NCBI GenBank assembly: GCA_028726465.1
Contig: JAQYQB010000012.1
Location: 186,001 to 250,000, forward strand
DNA: 64,000 bases
Source of the DNA: Mycobacteriaceae bacterium
GTDB taxonomy: Bacteria > Actinomycetota > Actinomycetes > Mycobacteriales > Mycobacteriaceae
Direction of reading: 5' to 3'
The notes beneath the pieces were generated by a model. The model had not been told where the DNA came from, ran no database searches, and saw only the letters and a program-made list of their open reading frames with translations. This document shows, one piece after another, positions 61,668 to 64,000 of the stretch. Within the stretch, counting starts at the first letter, position 1. The number at the start of each line of letters is the position of its first letter. Both the position numbers and the translations under genes were made by a program.

Positions 61668-63929
61668 CTAGACCACGGCGTCGCGCGCGCGGACCATGTT
61701 GCGCAGGGAGGCGGTCGTCTCCTCGTAGCCGCGGGTCTTCAGACCGCAGTCGGGGTTAATCCACAGGCGCTCCGCCGGCACGTTCTTCAGCGCCGCGCGG
61801 ATGAGATCCGCCATCTCCTCTACCGACGGCACGCGCGGCGAGTGGATGTCGTAGATGCCCGGCCCGATTTCGGAGTGGAACTTCTCGTCCAGGTCCTCGA
61901 GCAGCTCCATGCGGGAGCGGGCCGCCTCAATGGAGGTGACGTCGGCATCGAGCGCCGCCACGGCGTCGATGATCTGGCCGAACTCGGAGTAGCACAGGTG
62001 GGTGTGAATCTGCGTGGTGGGCTGGGCTTCAAGCGCCACCAGGCGGAAGGCGCGCACCGCCCAGTCCAGGTACTCGGCGCGGTCCTCCGCGCGCAGCGGG
62101 AGCAGCTCGCGCAGGGCCGGCTCGTCGATCTGGATGATCCCCACCCCGGCGTCCTCCAGGTCCCGGACCTCGTCGGCCAAGGCCACGCCCAGCTGGTCCG
62201 CGGAGACCGATTGCGGGACGTCGTCGCGCACGAAGGACCAGGCCAGGATGGTCACCGGGCCGGTGAGCATCCCCTTGACGGGGCGCTCGGTCAGCGACTG
62301 CGCGTACGAGGTCCACTCCACGGTCATGGGCGCCGGGCGGGAGATGTCCCCGACGACTATCGGCGGGCGGGTGCAGCGGGAGCCGTAGGACTGCACCCAG
62401 CCGTTTTCGGTGACCACGAAGCCGTCGAGCAGCTCCGCGAAGTACTGGACCATGTCGTTGCGCTCGGCCTCGCCGTGGACCAACACGTCCAGGCCCAGTT
62501 CCTCCTGCAGGGCTACCACGCTGGCGATTTCCTGCTTGAGGGCGTCCGTGTAGGCCGCGTCGCTGAGCTCGCCGGCCTTGTGCTTCGCGCGGGCCGCCCG
62601 GATCTCCGGCGTCTGCGGGAAGGAGCCGATGGTGGTGGTGGGCAGCTTTGGCAGCTTGAGCAGTTCCTTCTGGGCGCGGTTGCGCTCGGCGAAGGCGGGC
62701 TGCCGGCTGACGGCCCCTTCCGGCAGGGCCGCGGTGCGGGCCTGCACGTCCGCGTTGTGGGTGCGGGTGGATTCGGCGCGGGTGCGCACGGCGCGGTCGG
62801 CCTTGGCAAAGGCCTGCGGGGCCGCCTCCGGCCCGGCGGCGAGTGCGACGACCTCGGCGATCTTCTCATCCGCGAAGGAGAACCAGCCGACCACGTCCAC
62901 GGGCAGGTTCTTTTCGGCCTCCACGGTGTGCGGCACGTGCTGCAGGGAGACCGAGGTGGACACCGATACCCCGGGCAGGCGCTCGAACTTCTCCCGCAGG
63001 TCGTGCAGGTTGGCCGCCCAGACATTGCGCCCGTCCACCAGACCGGCGACCAGGTGGGTCTTGGCCGCCAGCTTTGCCACCCGGTCGAGGTAGCCCGGCT
63101 CCTGGACGAGCGTGCCCACGCTGAGATCCACCTGCACGGCCTCCGGGGCCAAATCCTCCAAGACGTCGAGGCTCGCGCGGGCCGCGCCGTACGGGGTGGT
63201 CAGGTAGACGTTCGGGCGGGTCTGCGTGCCCAGGATGGCGCGGTAGGCCGCGGCGAGGTGGGCGGCTAGTTCGGCGTCGCTGGCCACCGCCAGATCCGCC
63301 ACCACGGCCGGTTCGGCCAGCTGGACCCATTCCACGCCTTTGACGTGCAGGGCGGCCAGCAGCTCCTGGTAGACGGCGACCAGCTCCGGCAGGCGCTCCA
63401 GGGGCTGCTTAGTCGCGCCCTCGGCCGGCTTAGACAGGGCCAGCAGCGTGACCGGGCCGACGAGGTAGGGGCGGACGGTGTGGCCGGCCTGGCGGGCCTC
63501 GTCCACCAGCTTGAGCAGGCGGTCCGGGTGGGCGCTAAAGCCCTGGTCGTCGGCGATCTCCGGGACGATGTAGTGGTAGTTGGTATCAAACCACTTGGTC
63601 ATCTCCAGCGGGGCCTTGTCGGTGTTGCCGCGGGCGAGGGTGAACTCATCGTCCAGCGTCAGCCCCGGCACCGCGCCGACGGTCAGGGCGGTTTCCAGCA
63701 CTTGGTCGTAATAAGCCACGTCCGCCGGGATGGCGTAGTCCTCGTTGAGGCCCAGGTCCTTCAGGCGCGCGTAGGTGTCCAGGCGCAGCGAATGGGCGGC
63801 GGATTCGAAGCTGGCCTCGTCGATGCGCCCGGCCCAGTAGGCCTCGAGGGCCTTCTTGAGCTCGCGGTTCGCACCGACGCGGGGATAGCCCTCGATGGTC
63901 GCGGCGGGGAATTTCTTCGGTGAAGTCAT
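61668..63929 (-). CDS. metE: Cobalamin-independent methionine synthase
   Basis: 753 residues. N-terminal domain with [21 protein letters not shown]-terminal catalytic domain with [30 protein letters not shown], the zinc-ligand His/Cys in HTHLCYSEF, and [12 protein letters not shown] / [16 protein letters not shown] with the last Cys ligand. It transfers methyl from methyl-tetrahydrofolate-triglutamate to homocysteine. AAGGAGA precedes the ATG. The upstream promoter (McbR or a riboswitch) is not visible here. Confidence 0.95.
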   Translation of the reverse strand: MTSPKKFPAATIEGYPRVGANRELKKALEAYWAGRIDEASFESAAHSLRLDTYARLKDLGLNEDYAIPADVAYYDQVLETALTVGAVPGLTLDDEFTLARGNTDKAPLEMTKWFDTNYHYIVPEIADDQGFSAHPDRLLKLVDEARQAGHTVRPYLVGPVTLLALSKPAEGATKQPLERLPELVAVYQELLAALHVKGVEWVQLAEPAVVADLAVASDAELAAHLAAAYRAILGTQTRPNVYLTTPYGAARASLDVLEDLAPEAVQVDLSVGTLVQEPGYLDRVAKLAAKTHLVAGLVDGRNVWAANLHDLREKFERLPGVSVSTSVSLQHVPHTVEAEKNLPVDVVGWFSFADEKIAEVVALAAGPEAAPQAFAKADRAVRTRAESTRTHNADVQARTAALPEGAVSRQPAFAERNRAQKELLKLPKLPTTTIGSFPQTPEIRAARAKHKAGELSDAAYTDALKQEIASVVALQEELGLDVLVHGEAERNDMVQYFAELLDGFVVTENGWVQSYGSRCTRPPIVVGDISRPAPMTVEWTSYAQSLTERPVKGMLTGPVTILAWSFVRDDVPQSVSADQLGVALADEVRDLEDAGVGIIQIDEPALRELLPLRAEDRAEYLDWAVRAFRLVALEAQPTTQIHTHLCYSEFGQIIDAVAALDADVTSIEAARSRMELLEDLDEKFHSEIGPGIYDIHSPRVPSVEEMADLIRAALKNVPAERLWINPDCGLKTRGYEETTASLRNMVRARDAVV

Positions 63930-63966
63930 GGTGGTGTTCTCCTTAAGTTTTCGTTCTGATTACGGT

Positions 63967-64000
63967 TTAAGCGGCGGCGATGCCCACCCGGTCCAGCAGG
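63967..64000 (-). CDS. C-terminal end of an upstream gene, unidentified
   Basis: The minus strand ends LLDRVGIAAA-TAA 38 bp before metE. Only eleven codons are visible. In many genomes metF or another methionine gene lies here, but the tail is too short to name. Confidence 0.35.
   Translation of the reverse strand, partial: LLDRVGIAAA

Noticed and set aside
61599..63269. 556-codon plus-strand frame
   Set aside because: Fully antisense to metE, whose motifs are complete.
63930..63966. Cobalamin or SAM riboswitch before metE
   Set aside because: Only 37 bp separate metE from the end of the upstream gene, so there is no room for one here.

Overview
The window is about 64 kb of actinobacterial chromosome, almost certainly Corynebacterium. 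The core parts are GC-rich and carry hallmark loci: fhaA-fhaB-pstP-rodA-pbpA-pknA-pknB-crgA, a mycothiol-type arsenate reductase, a Corynebacterium-type ArsR (Cys15/16/55), a CopRS/CopO/CopB copper locus laid out as in C. glutamicum, and bioB next to bsaP. IS6-, IS3- and ISL3-type debris suggests a species of the C. striatum/aurimucosum kind, but that is inference.

Layout. 1-26.8 kb is core: a betaine-aldehyde dehydrogenase fragment, SDR oxidoreductase, small regulator/membrane genes, FMN reductase, AlkB, an acetyltransferase that has lost its stop and reads into HrpB helicase, TSUP and AbrB transporters, a DUF885 protein, an HNH protein, a ROK regulator with a clear double operator, ferritin, SulP transporter, phosphoribosyltransferase, AMP nucleosidase, lipase, bioB-bsaP, an M20 peptidase, a CHY zinc-finger protein, and a CPBP protease divergent from a NarL-type two-component system.

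26.8-49.9 kb is an accessory island. Its metal-resistance cargo (28.4-43.7 kb) is bracketed by an inverted pair of related serine-resolvase fragments, each cut by a copy of the same IS3-family element. Cargo: (i) an ArsR-type regulator, an ArsP-like permease and a 45-residue Cys-Cys protein; (ii) arsC-acr3 divergent from arsR-arsO; (iii) copO-cueP divergent from copRS, then a CopZ-like chaperone, copB and a YdhK lipoprotein; (iv) cmtR-cadD. Broken pieces (SUKH protein with an amber codon, exonuclease fragment, second resolvase type, IS remnants) separate the modules. Right of the bracket lie a 229-bp MITE-like element with 40-bp perfect terminal repeats, an AT-rich orphan gene (DUF6414-like), an MmeI-type methyltransferase remnant, an intact IS3 element and a truncated ISL3 element. 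The island stops at the 3' end of a tRNA-Leu(CAG) gene.

50-64 kb returns to core: the cell-envelope growth and division kinase operon, crgA, a 360-bp AT-rich gap packed with DnaA-box-like sequences, a rhomboid protease, ppiA and metE.

How the parts fit: the island pools exporters, enzymes and sensors for arsenic, copper and cadmium/lead, with operators visible for most sensors (ArsR, CopR, a CsoR-like palindrome, CmtR). Several core genes show leaderless promoters. Two core genes carry single-base frameshifts in C or G runs, which could be real or sequencing errors.
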